Origin: Calycina herbarum
Lineage: Eukaryota; Ascomycota; Leotiomycetes; Helotiales; Pezizellaceae
Reading direction: 5' to 3'
DNA: 64,000 nt
Assembly: GCA_001414485.1 (NCBI GenBank)
Contig: LLEY01000048.1
Coordinates: forward strand, 62,001 to 126,000
Positions 9,313-21,900 of this stretch are shown here, piece after piece. The first letter of the stretch is position 1, and each line of letters begins with the position of its first letter. The notes beneath the pieces were generated by a model that made no database searches, was not told the origin of the DNA, and was given only the letters and a program-made list of their open reading frames with translations. A program made the translations under genes and the position numbers.

Positions 9313-10935
9313 ATGCTCTCCTCTCTTAGAATCGCTGCCAGGCAGACGGCCGTCCGTGGTTCAGCTACTCGAAATGTCGCTGCCATGAGATGTGCCTCGA
9401 CCTGGGCGAATGTCCCTCAAGGTCCTCCAGTAAGTGGCACCATCTCTGTCCAAACTCAACACCAACACAGCTAACAATTGAATAGGATGTAAGTTTCTAG
9501 AATAAATAAGCGTCTTCCCCCCACTTTACTAACATTATTTTCTTTCCTAAAGGCTATTCTGGGTATGTTACGGTAGCAGGCGAAAATGCCAAATTGCTTT
9601 TTACTAACTGCATATCAGGAATCACCGAGGCTTTTAAGGCCGATAGCTTCAAAGAGAAGATCAATTTGGGTACGTAGAGAATCTGCGAGATGAATTGACA
9701 CAATTTTAACTCAATTGCAGGTGTCGGCGCATACAGAGACGACCAAGGAAAGCCATACGTCCTCCCCTCCGTCAGAACCGCCGAAAACACCGTCGTCGCC
9801 CAACAATTAAACAAGGAGTATGCGGGAATTACTGGTGTACCAGAGTTCACCAAGGCTGCTGCTGTTCTCGCATATGGAGAGGGGTCAAGTGCTCTCGATC
9901 GTCTCGTCATCACACAATCCATCTCTGGAACCGGTGCTCTACGAATTGGTGGTGCTTTCCTCCAAAGATTCTTCCCTGGCGCAAAGAAGATTTATATCCC
10001 CAACCCATCATGGGCAAACCACGCTGCTGTGTTCAAGGATTCGGGATTGGAGGTTGAGAAGTACAGATACTACAACAAGGATACAATTGGTCTGGACTTT
10101 GAGGGAATGGTAGCCGATATCAAGGCTGCACCAGAGGGAAGCGCATTCTTGTTACATGCGTGCGCACACAATCCAACTGGTGTTGACCCAACGGTCGAGC
10201 AATGGAAGGAGATTAGCAACGCTGTCAAGGCTGGTGGTCACTATGCTTTCTTCGATATGGCATACCAGGGATTTGCATCTGGAGACACCAACAAAGATGC
10301 TTTCCCAGTACGACACTTTGTTGAGCAAGGACACAACCCATGCTTAGCCCAGTCTTTTGCTAAGAACATGGTACTATTATCTGCCCTATTTTTTTTTTTG
10401 GCTACATGATTAACAAAAACTAGGGTCTCTATGGTGAGCGTGTCGGTGCATTCTCAGTAGTCTGCGCAGATGCCGAAGAGAAGAAGCGTGTCGACTCACA
10501 AATCAAGATTCTCGTCCGCCCTCTATACTCCAACCCACCAGTTCACGGTGCCCGTGTCGCATCCACCATCCTCAACGACCCCGCTTTGAACAAGCAATGG
10601 CTGGGCGAGGTCAAGGGTATGGCCGATCGAATAATCACCATGCGTGCTCTCCTTAAGAAAGAGCTTGAGAGCTTAGGGTCCAAGCACGACTGGAGCCACA
10701 TCACAAGCCAAATTGGCATGTTCGCTTATACTGGATTAACGGCTGAGCAGATGGATAAGTTGGCTAAGGAGGTATGATATCCCAAAAGAAAAGCACATAT
10801 ACCTCAATTGAGAATTGGGCTGATTGATTATAGCACTCCGTCTACGCAACTAAGGATGGTCGTATTTCCGTTGCAGGTATCACTTCCGGAAACGTCAAGA
10901 GACTTGCGGCTGCTATTCATGCTGTCAAGCCATAA
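9313..10935 (+). CDS. Aspartate aminotransferase, mitochondrial
   Basis: PLP enzyme exchanging the amino group between aspartate and 2-oxoglutarate; part of the malate-aspartate shuttle. Seven exons: 9313-9429, 9486-9488, 9553-9562, 9619-9669, 9721-10370, 10424-10771, 10834-10935, giving 426 aa, the normal family length. The first 30 residues are Arg/Ala/Ser-rich with no acidic residue, a mitochondrial presequence. Conserved blocks are [65 protein letters not shown] (PLP lysine at about residue 275, just before intron 5) and GRISVAGIT at the end. Exon 2 is only GAT (the Asp of PPDAI) and exon 3 is 10 nt. Each flanking intron has its own CTAAC branch site, and without GAT the conserved Asp is lost. 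Confidence 0.95.
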
Positions 10936-11250
10936 GGGGAGTTCTCTGGATATTTAAATGACCTGTTAATGCGAAAAATTATGGATTTGAGAAATTGGGT
11001 TGGCTATGATGGGGTATGGTATACCAGATAGATTCTGAGTCCAATTGTAACAACAGTTTGTGCATGATCTTCTTTCGAAAATTTAAAGGTTGCATTTTCA
11101 TTTTCGGTTCATTTCTATATTTTTTATGAAGGCTGTTTTTTTTGGTGTTCGTAAGTAGTAGGTGAGTAATTTTCAAGATAGCTTTATATTTACTTTTATC
11201 TTGTTATTTCTTTCAATAGAAAACAAATAGAAGGTGTTTCCGTCAAAGTC
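10936..11250. other. 3' flank of the aminotransferase gene and transition to the RIPed block
   Basis: AT-rich 3' UTR-like sequence with ordinary CA/TG content up to about 11240. After that CpA and TpG almost disappear, which marks the left edge of the mutated repeat block. Confidence 0.6.
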
Positions 11251-11381
11251 GGATCGCTAATCTATATATCTTAAGAAATCTAAGTTATCTACTTACTCTA
11301 GTACTTACGCTTTATTCCCGACGAAAAGTCCTTAGAGTTCAAGTCTATTCGTAGAGTTTTAATCTAACGTAACGACTTCTC

Positions 11382-11595
11382 TATAACGAAACTAACTATC
11401 TAACTAAGATAACTAGTCTTAAAGATTAGTATATAATAAGAAGTTATAAATTACTAGAGTTATTTACTTAAAAGTAAACTTATTATTTCTAGTAAAGATA
11501 TTAAATAAGATAATAAGATTAAAGAACTAAGTTAAGTATAAAACTTTTAACTAATAGTAGATATACTAGTTTTATATAAAATCTTTATATTTTTT
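11382..11595 (-). repeat. Degenerate partial LTR of the gypsy family
   Basis: Starts with TATAACGAAAC and follows the same order of sequence blocks as the minus-oriented LTR beginning at 12178 (AAGATAACTAGTCT, TTAGTATATA, AAGAAGT, TTTACTTA-AAGTAAAC, then the TATATA region), with many substitutions and short gaps. It breaks off before the U3 half. It is an older, more eroded copy than the six LTRs of the nest. Confidence 0.65.
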
Positions 11596-11649
11596 AAAGT
11601 TATTATTATAAGCCGAATATAATAAGATTAATAGATAAGGTAGTATTAT

Positions 11650-12172
11650 AAAGAGAATTAACTAAGAAAGAAAAGAAAGAAAGTCTATTCTACGTACGAG
11701 AAAAGAGGTTTTATACGTATAGACTATATATAATTACCGGTTATAAGGACGATATTAGAACCTCTTACGTCGAGGTTATATAAGATTATATAAGGTCACG
11801 TTTTATACGAAGGTCGATAGACCGAGTACTCTTCGAGTATAAACCGTTATATTACTCTCTCTCTCTAGCTCTTCAGAGGTCGTATATTATAGACCGAATA
11901 TAAAGAGGTTAATAGATAAGATTGTTTTATTATAAGAAGAATTAACTAAGAAGAGAAGGCTATTCTACGTACGAGGAAAGAGGTTTTATACGTAGAGAAC
12001 CTCTTATATCGAGGTCTCTTAGTAAGTGTAAGCTATAAGAAGCTAAAGTCTTATTATAGCTCTTGTTATAGCTTTCGTTATAGTAAGTATAACCTATAAG
12101 GAGCTAAAGTCTCGCTATAGCTCTCGTTATATCTTTCGTTATAGATCTAATAGTTAGAAGAGTAGAAGGTAT
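11650..12172. repeat. Dispersed and tandem low-GC repeats left of the nest
   Basis: A block including CTATTCTACGTACGAG and GAGGTTTTATACGTA occurs at about 11690-11730 and again at about 11955-11995. A 61-base unit (AGTAAGT...TTCGTTATA) is present about twice in tandem at 12021-12143. No coding relic is recognised. It is probably debris of older elements. Confidence 0.55.
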
Positions 12173-12177
12173 CGATA

Positions 12178-12626
12178 TATAACGAAACTTAAACGAACTA
12201 AACAAAGATAACTAAGTCTCGAAGGTTAGTATATAGGTAAGAAGTATAGATATACTAGGTTGTTTACTTAGAAGTAAACTCGTTACTTATATTAAAGATA
12301 TTAAATAATATAATAAGATTAATAACTAAAGTTAAGTACGAAGCTCCTATCTAATAGTAGATATACTAGTCTTTTATATAGAACCTTTTATACTATCTAG
12401 ATCCCTTTATAAGCCTAGATCTCTAGATTCTTTTAGATCCTTTAAGGGATCTAATAAGATCTATTATATAACTTTCAACAGTTATCTAATAGTAAGATCC
12501 TAGAATACCTAAATACCTTTATATTACTAATTCCCTCTTATACTACCTTCTATTTCCTAGATATTATATCTTATCTTGTTAGAGCGTTGTCTAGACTACT
12601 TACTATATATAACGTGATTTATAATA
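12178..12626 (-). repeat. 3' LTR of E1
   Basis: 449 bp, beginning TATAACG on the plus strand and ending ATAATA (element strand starts TATTAT, derived from TGTTAC). Same length and order as the LTR at 33363-33811; most differences between the two are C/T or G/A changes at former CA/TG sites. Confidence 0.9.
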
Positions 12627-12899
12627 CTATCCCCTTCTTAGCCTAGCGTGTCCTTATACTTAAGTATAAGCTAAGGAACTTAGTTAAGGTATTAGTAGTA
12701 TCTTTTCCTTTCTATTATATCCTACCTTATATAAAAGAAGAAAGAAGAACGAATACTTCTTATAAAAAGTATTAAAATAGTTTATAATAAAATATTACTA
12801 TGTTCTTACTATACTTTATAAAAGCGTAGATGTTTTATTAATTCCTCTTAATCTTCTTAATACTCTAAATATATTTAATCGAAACTAAAATATAATAAG

Positions 12900-13255
12900 A
12901 CCGACGATGTATAGGAGAGGAACGTTCCTTATACTAGTAACTAGTCCTCTATCGAATAATAAGAGAAGAAACTAGAGAGGGAGGAGGAGGAGGCGATAGT
13001 AAAGATTCTACGTTTACGAAAGTAGAAGGCCTTTCTTAAAGAGAGGCGGCGTAAGATGTCTTATTAAGGGCTTCGTTTCCTTAATAAACTCGACGCTACT
13101 AAGAAGGTAGAAAAGAAAGAGAAGGAGGAGAAAGAAAGAAGAGAATAAGAGTAGTAAGAGATAGAGATTACCTATTTAGCAGCTCTACCTATTCCTACTA
13201 GTTCTTAATCTAAGATAGGTCTTAACCTAGCTTTTCTTATAGTTTTTTCTTTAAA
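12900..13255 (+). pseudogene. Antisense ORF relic of E1 (downstream of pol)
   Basis: On the strand opposite to gag-pol, between the chromodomain and the 3' LTR, a frame reads EEEEAIVKILRLRK, KAFLKERRRKMS, GLRFLNKLDATKKVEKKEKE with a few stops. The same order appears at 25830-26175 (E2) and, inverted, at 24740-25090 (E3). Protein-level similarity kept in three diverged copies argues for a former gene encoding a charged, coiled-coil-like protein. It resembles a hypothetical protein type I recall from fungal gypsy elements; the function is unknown. Confidence 0.55.
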
Positions 13256-16200
13256 CTATAAAATATAAGTAAACCTAGGTTTTTCTAATAGAACTTCTAA
13301 AGTTCTACTAGGTAATAGTTAAGATTGTTTTTTAGCTTCTAAGTATTCTCTAAGTATAGGTAATCTAACTATTTAATTAAATACTTAATCTTATCTCTAA
13401 TAATCTTATAGTTAAGAATTCTTTTAACTTTATATTCGACGTTTAGATTAACTAGTTGAATTTCTATAAATAGAGCTAGTAGTGCTCTTATTAATACTAG
13501 TTTAAGTAAGGATATATAGAATACTAGATAGATGTTTATTATCTTTAATAGTACTAATTTATAATTTAAAGGTCTTTTAACTTATTTAATTTTAAATAGT
13601 CTAAGTTTTTTATAGTCTAGTTTATTACTTAGTCTTTTTATATTAATATTCTTTTATACTAAGTAGACTTTATTCTCCTCTTTTAGTATTAGCTCCTAAC
13701 TATATTATTTATTATAGTAGTATATATTTCTTTCAACTATAAATTATAAATCCTCTATAAGTTTCTTATATAGCTCTTTAATTTTCGAGATATAAATATA
13801 AGTAAGTTAGTTATTAATAGTTATAAATAGCAGTTCTTAATATACTAATAATTTATACTTAAAGTTAGTATAGAATAGTATAATAAGTATTATTTTTATT
13901 ATTAAACTATTATAAGTAAACTATACTAAAGGCAGTAGTTCTACCTAGTTATCTTACTAGTAGTTTATATAATAACAAAGGTATGTTTTAACTACTTAAT
14001 TTATCTATTTATTTCTTCTATTTATTTAAGAGTAAAAAGCTATAGAGAGCTTTCTTTTTATACTTAATCGTTTTATAAGAGCGATCTAAAATTTTAAGAT
14101 AAAGAGCTTATCTCTATCTAAGAGTATTTCTTTAAGTAGTTTATATTTTAAGACTACTTTTCTAAGAAATATAAATACTAATTCCTTAGCTATACTTAAC
14201 TCTATATATATTATTAGAATTATATACTTTATAAGTTATTTTATAATAACTAGGATTATATTATACTTAACTTCTATTATTAGATCTTTAGATTTTAGTA
14301 ATTTAATAATAAAATCTATAGATATTGATTTCTAAGGTATTTATAGTATTAGAGTAGTATTTATCTATCTATAAGAAGTATAGTAAGAAGCCTTATTCTT
14401 AGTATAAGTATTATATTCTACTATTACTTTCTTAACTATTATAGATAATTAATTAATATAGTAGTATTATCTTATTCTCTAGAGAGTTCTATGAATTCCT
14501 TAGTAGCTATAAGTAAGTATAGTATAATATTCTTAAATAAACTCCTTAGTATATAAACTAGGAACCTATAGCTTTTCTTTTATATACTAGTTATATCTCT
14601 TATATATATCTTAAATTTTATTTATCTAGATATTATTTATTACTATTATTTTATATATAGTAGATACTAGATCTCTATTTTTAAGAGTTTTTAAGATTAT
14701 AATCTTTTTATACTCTTTATTTCTCTTATATCTAGGTTTCTAGCTAAGAGTATTAGCTTAAGTATTTAACATTTCTTTTATATATTAAATAACGATATTA
14801 AATCTTTCTAATATCTCTACCTATTTAGCTAATTATCTAGTTATAAGTTTCTTAGTTATTATAAATATTTTAAGGTTCTTATAGTTAGATAGAATCGTAA
14901 CCTAGTATTTTATTAGCTATAAATAGATTCTCTAGTATTCTAAGGCTAATACTATAATAAGTAATTCTTTATTAAAAATACTATAGTTTTATTATACTAG
15001 GTTAAATATTTTAGAATAATATATAATAGGTATAAGTTTTCCTTTTCTATTTAGTTATAAGTAAATCGTACTTACTAATATATCTAAGACGTCTATTTTA
15101 ATTATACTTAGTTTTTCTATATTAAAGTTATATAGAATAGGTTTTTCTATAAACTTTACTTTAATCTTTTAAAAAGCGTTTTTAGCTTATTTATTCTAAA
15201 TAAATTTAATAGCTTTCTTAACTAGTATTATTATTAGTTTAGTAATCTTTATATAGTCTTAAATAAATAGATAGTAAAAGTTTATAAATCTAAGAAAGGA
15301 CTATATATCTTTTATATTCTCTAGTAATTTCTAGTTTAAGATATCTTAGATCTTTACTAGATCTACTTCTATTTTCTCTAAGCTAAATACCTATTCTAGG
15401 AAAAGTATCTAAGTTACTCTAAACTTATATTTTAAGAGTTTTAACTAAGAGTTTACTTTTATAAGTTATTATAAAACTTCTTTAATATATTTCTTATATT
15501 CTTCTTCTTTTTCTAAGAAGATTAGAATATTATCTAAGTAATAGATTACTATTATTCTTAGAAGATCTCTTAAAATATTATTATTTTATCTCTAATATAT
15601 AGCTAATATATTATAAAGTCTAAATAGTATAACTATATATTTATAAAGGCTTAATAGTAAGGTAAATACTATCTTCTATTTATCTCTAACTTTTATTTAT
15701 ATAAGTTTATAAGCGTTCTATTAATCTAATTTCGTAAATTATACTACCTTACCTAACTTATCTTATAAGTATTAGCTAAGTAGTAGTAGATAAGCGTTCT
15801 TAACTATAATATAATTTACTTCTTAGTAATTAATATATACTCTCTTATCTAAGTTATCCTTTTTCTTAATAATAAGTATATTTAAAGTAATTAGTAACTT
15901 AGATTTCTTAATATATCTCTTCTTAATACCTTCCTTTATATAACTTTCTATTCTTTATAGGCTTTTCTAGTTATATAACTAAAGCTTCTACTTTAAAAGA
16001 TAATAACCCTCTTTTAATTTAATCTTATAATCTTATAAGCAATGTTCTAGTAAGGCTTATAAGTCTTTTAGGTTTTTGAACAAAGCTCTAAATTCTCTAT
16101 ACTATATAGGTATTTCGTTATTAACTATTCTACTAACCTGTAGAGGGCTCTAGGCTAGGTGTTCTAGCGTCTTAGAAGAGGTAACGCTAACCTCGTTCTA

Positions 16201-18498
16201 GTCTTATAGTTATAATCGTAAACCTATATAATTATATTAACTAAAGGTTATTTTCTAAGCCTTCTAGTTAATATCTAGATTATATTCTTAAATCTATAGT
16301 ATACTAAGTATTACTTCCTTATTTCTTATTTTAATAATATCGAATTATATATCTAAGTAGTATCCTTTAATAGTAATACTTATTAGAATAGTTTACTAAT
16401 CGATAATTCTATCTTAGTATATAACGTCTATTTTATTAACTACTCCTAAGTAGTAAGGCCTTATACCTTTAATTAGAACGTTAAGCTTCTTCTAAGCTAC
16501 TAGAGAAAGGAAATTACCTATTACTCTAGAATTAATTAAGACTTAGAGTTCCTTCTCTCTTATTTTTACTATTACTATAAGTTGATTTTCTCTAGATATA
16601 GTATTTAACTCTCTTATAGTAGTATAATTTTCTAGTTTAATATAATAAACTTTAAATCTTCTTTCTCTATTATCTCTTCTCTAAGAATTTAAGAAGAATA
16701 TTACTTTTTCGTTATTAGAAAAAGCTACTTTATATACTAGACTATCTTCTACTATTCCTTTAAGTTTTAGAAGTGTTCTTATAAAGTATCTCTTTATAGA
16801 CTAATCTAATAATACTTATAGTTTATACTAAGCCTATTTAATAGTTACTTTATATAATATCTTAGTAGTCTATTATTTACCTTTTATAGGTTAGTAGAAT
16901 TCCTAGATTAGGTTAGCCTAGAGGTCTACCTTAGTAACTCTGAATATCTACTAATCCTCTAATTCTTTAAATACTATTATAACTCCTTTTTTAACTCTTA
17001 ATATCTAATATTTCTTATTAATTTCTAACTTATAGTTTTAACTAGGTAGGTAGGTAGTTATATTCGTCTTTAGATATCTATTATATTTATCGAATCCTTC
17101 TAGGTAATACTACTACTATTTAGTAGTATTATTTCTTAAATTAGTAACTATCTATAGATCTCCCTCTTCTAGGTAGTTATTTAGTATTATCTATTCTAGT
17201 CCTAGCTTCTTAAACTTAATAGTTTCCCTCCTAGTAATAGAGCTAACTATAGTTACTCGATCTTAATTATTCCTTACTATCTTATAAGTAGTTAAGATAG
17301 TAGGATTGATTTCTTAAGTAGAATATAGGCTTTAGAAATCAGGTTTCTATTCTTCTATATATACCTATTTATTTCCTCTCTTAAAGGTCCTAATAAATAC
17401 CTATGTTTCTCCTTCTTCTAGTTTATATATTCTAGGATTTTCCTCTAATAAGTTAGATTCTAACTCTAATAACTCTAATAAACTTGTTAATAGTAGTAAT
17501 TTATATTCTATCTAAAAGAGTAATTCGTAATATATTTCCAACTATATATTATAATATTCTTTAAGTAATAGATCTCTATTATTATTAGTATCTTATACCT
17601 TACTAACTTATAACTTAATTCCTTCGTTTAGCTATAAGTATACAGCGTCTGCTATTATATCTATAGCGTCTGTTTCGATTTATATACCGTATTCTCTAGC
17701 TTCGAGTTCCTCGTCTATAAGTTTAATTTTATCGAGTAATACTACTTCCTTATAAACCGTAGCGTTAATTCGTCTCTTCCTATTAGAGTCTTTCTTCTTA
17801 CTATACTCATTTACTCTATAGCTAGGGAGGCTATAGTTATAACACAAGTTCTACTTATGTCGATGATTTCGCTCCTCCTAGGAAAGTTCTTCTTTCTTTT
17901 AAAAGGTTTTCTTCTATATAGCGTTTACCTCTTTACTATGTTTATTAGTATAAGAGTGCTTCTACTTTCCTAACCCTTAACTCTTTTCCCTATATCTAGG
18001 GTTACTCTTTCTAAATTTATATAAGCGGTTATCTAGCTAGACGACTTCCTTAATTATACCTATAATAGTTAAGAATTATATATTCTACTTAGCTATTTCC
18101 TTATAAATATATACCTTTAATCCTCTATAAAAGAGTTCTATAAGAGTAATAGTATTCTATTCTAACTTCGTTCTATAACGTTAAAATTCGTTAGTATAAT
18201 CTATTACTAATCCGGTCTAGTATAATTCTAAGAGCTTATATATAGCTGTTTAGATCGTATTAAAGTCTCTAAAAACTTTCCTAATAGTTGCCTTAAATCC
18301 TCTCTAAGATTTAAATATAATCTTAGTTAATTCTATCTTTCTATCTTTATTCTTATTTTTAAAGAAGTCCTCTAAGTATAGCTAGGCCTATTCTAATACA
18401 GATCCTCTAAGGTAGGAGATAGCAAAGATAGTTCGTAAGTTATAATTACCTTCGAACTTGTTAGAGTTAAAGTTAAAGTAGATGTCTATTTAGAGAAG

Positions 18499-18961
18499 TG
18501 TTACGAACCACGGTTACGTAGTAAGTAGTCTAGACAGCGTTCTAATAAGACAAGGTATAACATCTAGGAATAGAAGGTAACACAGAAGGAAATCAGTAAT
18601 ACGAAGGATATTTAGAGATTTCAGGATCTTACTATTGTAGTAATATTAGAAGTCACGTGCGGTTATATAACGTGATCGCCTATATCGCTCTAATTACCTT
18701 AATCGTAAGCGACGCGAGCAACGCGAGTAATATAAGCGATATACTTAGGAATAAAGGTTTTATATAAGACTAGTACTTCTACTATTAGATAGAAGCTTTG
18801 TACTTAACTTTAGTTATTAATCTTATTATCTTATTTAATATCTTTGATATAAGTAACGAGTTTACTTCTAAGTAAATAACCTAGTATATCTATACTTCTT
18901 ACCTATATACTAACCTTCGAGACTTAGTTAGCTTTGTTTAGTTCGTTTAGGTTTCGTTATA
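18499..18961 (+). repeat. 5' LTR of E3
   Basis: 463 bp from TGTTACGAACCACGG to CGTTATA. The two ends match the LTRs of E1 and E2, but the middle (roughly 18640-18750, with AAGCGACGCGAGCAACGCGAG-type repeats) has no counterpart in them, so this is a second LTR variant. Confidence 0.92.
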
Positions 18962-18992
18962 CTTTAAGCACCTGCTTAGAAGTTCAGTCGCT

Positions 18993-21900
18993 ATAGCTCT
19001 AGCAACCCCCGTAGTAGCTAGCTTAAATACTAGTTAAGTCAACGTCGTAGGTATATCTAGAAGTGCGACTAGAAAGACACTTGCTAGTACATAGTTAACT
19101 AGGAACGACGACAATATCAGTATACTAGACGCCCCCGAGCTCTATAAGATCGAAGCACTTAAGTCTATTAAAGTTAAGATACTAGATACGTATTATAGGA
19201 AGCGAAAGGAACTCGACTTATTCCTTCTCTAAATAGACATCTACTTTAACTTTAACTCTAATAAGTTTAAAAGTAATTATAACTTATAAACTATCTTTAC
19301 TATCTTCTACCTTAGGAGATTAGTATTAGAATAGGCCTAGCTATACTTAGAAGACTTCTTTAAGAATAAGGATAAAGATAGAAAGATAGAATTAACTAAG
19401 ATTATATTTAAATCTTAGAAGAGATTTAAAGTAACTATTAGAAAAGTCTTTAGAGACTTTAATATAATCTAAACAGCTATATATAAGCTTTTAGAATTAT
19501 ACTAAACTAGATTAGTAATAGATTATACTAATAAGTTTTAATACTATAGAACGAAGTCGGAATAGGATACTATCGCTTTTATAAAACTCTTTTATAAAAG
19601 ATTAAAGATATATATTTATAAGAAAATAGCTAAGTAGAATATATAGTTCTTAACTATTATAAGTATAATTAAGGAAGTGGTCTAGTTAGATAATCGCCTA
19701 TATAAATTTAGAAAGAGTAACCCTAGGTATAAGGAAAAGAATAAAGAGTTAGAGAAGTAGAAACACTTTTATACTAATAAACATAGTAAGGAAGTAAACG
19801 CTATATAGAAGAAAACCTTTCTAAAGAAAGAAGGACTTTCCTAGAAGAAGCGAAATCGTTAACATAAGTAGAACTTATATTATAATTATAGCCTACTAAG
19901 CTATAAAGTAAATAAGTATAGTAAGAAGAAAGACTCTAAGAGAAAGAAATAAATCAATACTACTATTTAATAATAGATAGCCTTAACCAATTATATTAAA
20001 CTTATAAATAAAGAGCTTAAAGTATAAGAATATAGAACCTAGATTAAAAATAATAAAGAAATTAGTAGTATATAAGATACTAATAATAATAGAGATCTAC
20101 TTCTTAAAGAATATTATAATATATAATTAGTAATAGAATCTAAGTAACCTCTTTAAGAGGAATATAAATTACTATTATCGACTAGTTCTTTAGAAATATT
20201 AGACTTATTATCTAGTTTAGAAGAAGAAATAAAAAATAAAGACTCCGAAGTTAGAGAAACTTAGGCTTTCCTTAGAACTTTTAAATAAGGAAATTAATAA
20301 GTATATATTAATAACTAGAAACTAGATTTCTAGAATTCTTATATAATATAAGAAGTTAACCTAACTATCTTAATAATATATATAGTTATAAGTAATAACT
20401 CTAAAATAATAACTCTAGTTAGCTTAATTACTAGATAGAAAACTATTAAAGAGAAAGAACTAGAACGTGAATAACAACTAATTAAAAAACCTAGCTACTC
20501 TAAGGTAAGAGATATATAGAGAATATATAATATTTTAGATAAAACTAGTATATAGATATAGTAAATCTTAATAGGATTTAAGAGACGGATTAAAACCTCT
20601 TTTCTTAGGATATTACTCGAAGATATTATACTAAGGGAATTTAAGTAATATATTATAGTTATATTAATTAGAAATAATAAGCTAGTATTTAGAAAATATA
20701 ACTTATAACAACTATTTAGTATACTATTCTAAGAGTAAAGAGAGCTCGATATAACTAGATAGGCTAAAACGGAACTAGAAGAATTATACTATCTATTAAT
20801 AGAAGAACTATAGTTTATAGAAATAATTTAAGAAATAATAGTATAATAGATATAATATAAACTAAGTCTAACCTTAAACTAGTTATTATAGAAGCGGTTT
20901 AAAGGAATATTACTAGAACCTACTAGAATAGTAGAATATTATTAGATATATAAAGTAGTATTATTAGATAAAGAAGGAGTAGTATTCTTTCTTTAGTCCT
21001 AGATTTAAACTATTAGAGAAAAGAATTTAAAAGACTATATATTTAAGGTTTACTATATAAAACTAGAGATAAGTATACTAGAAGCTACTTTAGATTATCT
21101 ATATATAAGAGAACTATAGTCTATAGAAGCTATTTTAGAAACTAGTTATAAATAGATCTAATATAATTATAAATAAATACTAAAGCGATTTATAAGAGGA
21201 ATTCCTAAAACTATAAGAATCGTAGAATATAGATTAGTATATAAGGTAGTATATACTAATAAGAAAAGAGTAAGATTCTTTCTATAGTATAAGAATAAGG
21301 AGAGAAAGAATTATAATTAATAAAATCGATCTTTTAAAGTCTAATATATTAAAGCAAAGTTAAATACTACTATAAGAGAAAGATAGTTAGTAATAACTAT
21401 AGAAATAAGAGGAAAAAAGTTATAAGTTATAATAGACTTAGGAGTAATAAGCAACTTTATCTCTCTAATAGCTTAGGAAAAGCTAAATATTCTAATTAAA
21501 AGAATAAGACTATATTAATTAGAAGTAGTTAATAGAATAGATATTATATATTAAAATAGGATTATTAATTAGTAAACTATTCTAATAAAAGTTAATATTA
21601 AAGAATACTACTTAGATATATAATTTAATATTATTAAAATAGAAAGTAAGGAAGTAATACTTAGTATATTATAGATTTAAGAATATAATCTAGAAATCGA
21701 CTAAAAGGCTAGAACGATAACCTTTAGCTAATATAAATATATAGGTTTACGTTTATAACTTTAAAGCTAGAACGAGGTTAGTACTACCTCTTCTAAAACG
21801 CTAGAACACCTTACCTAGGGTCCTCTATAGGTTAGTAAGACAGCTGATAATAAAATACCTATATAGTACAAAGAATTTAAAGCTTTGTTCAAAAACCTAA

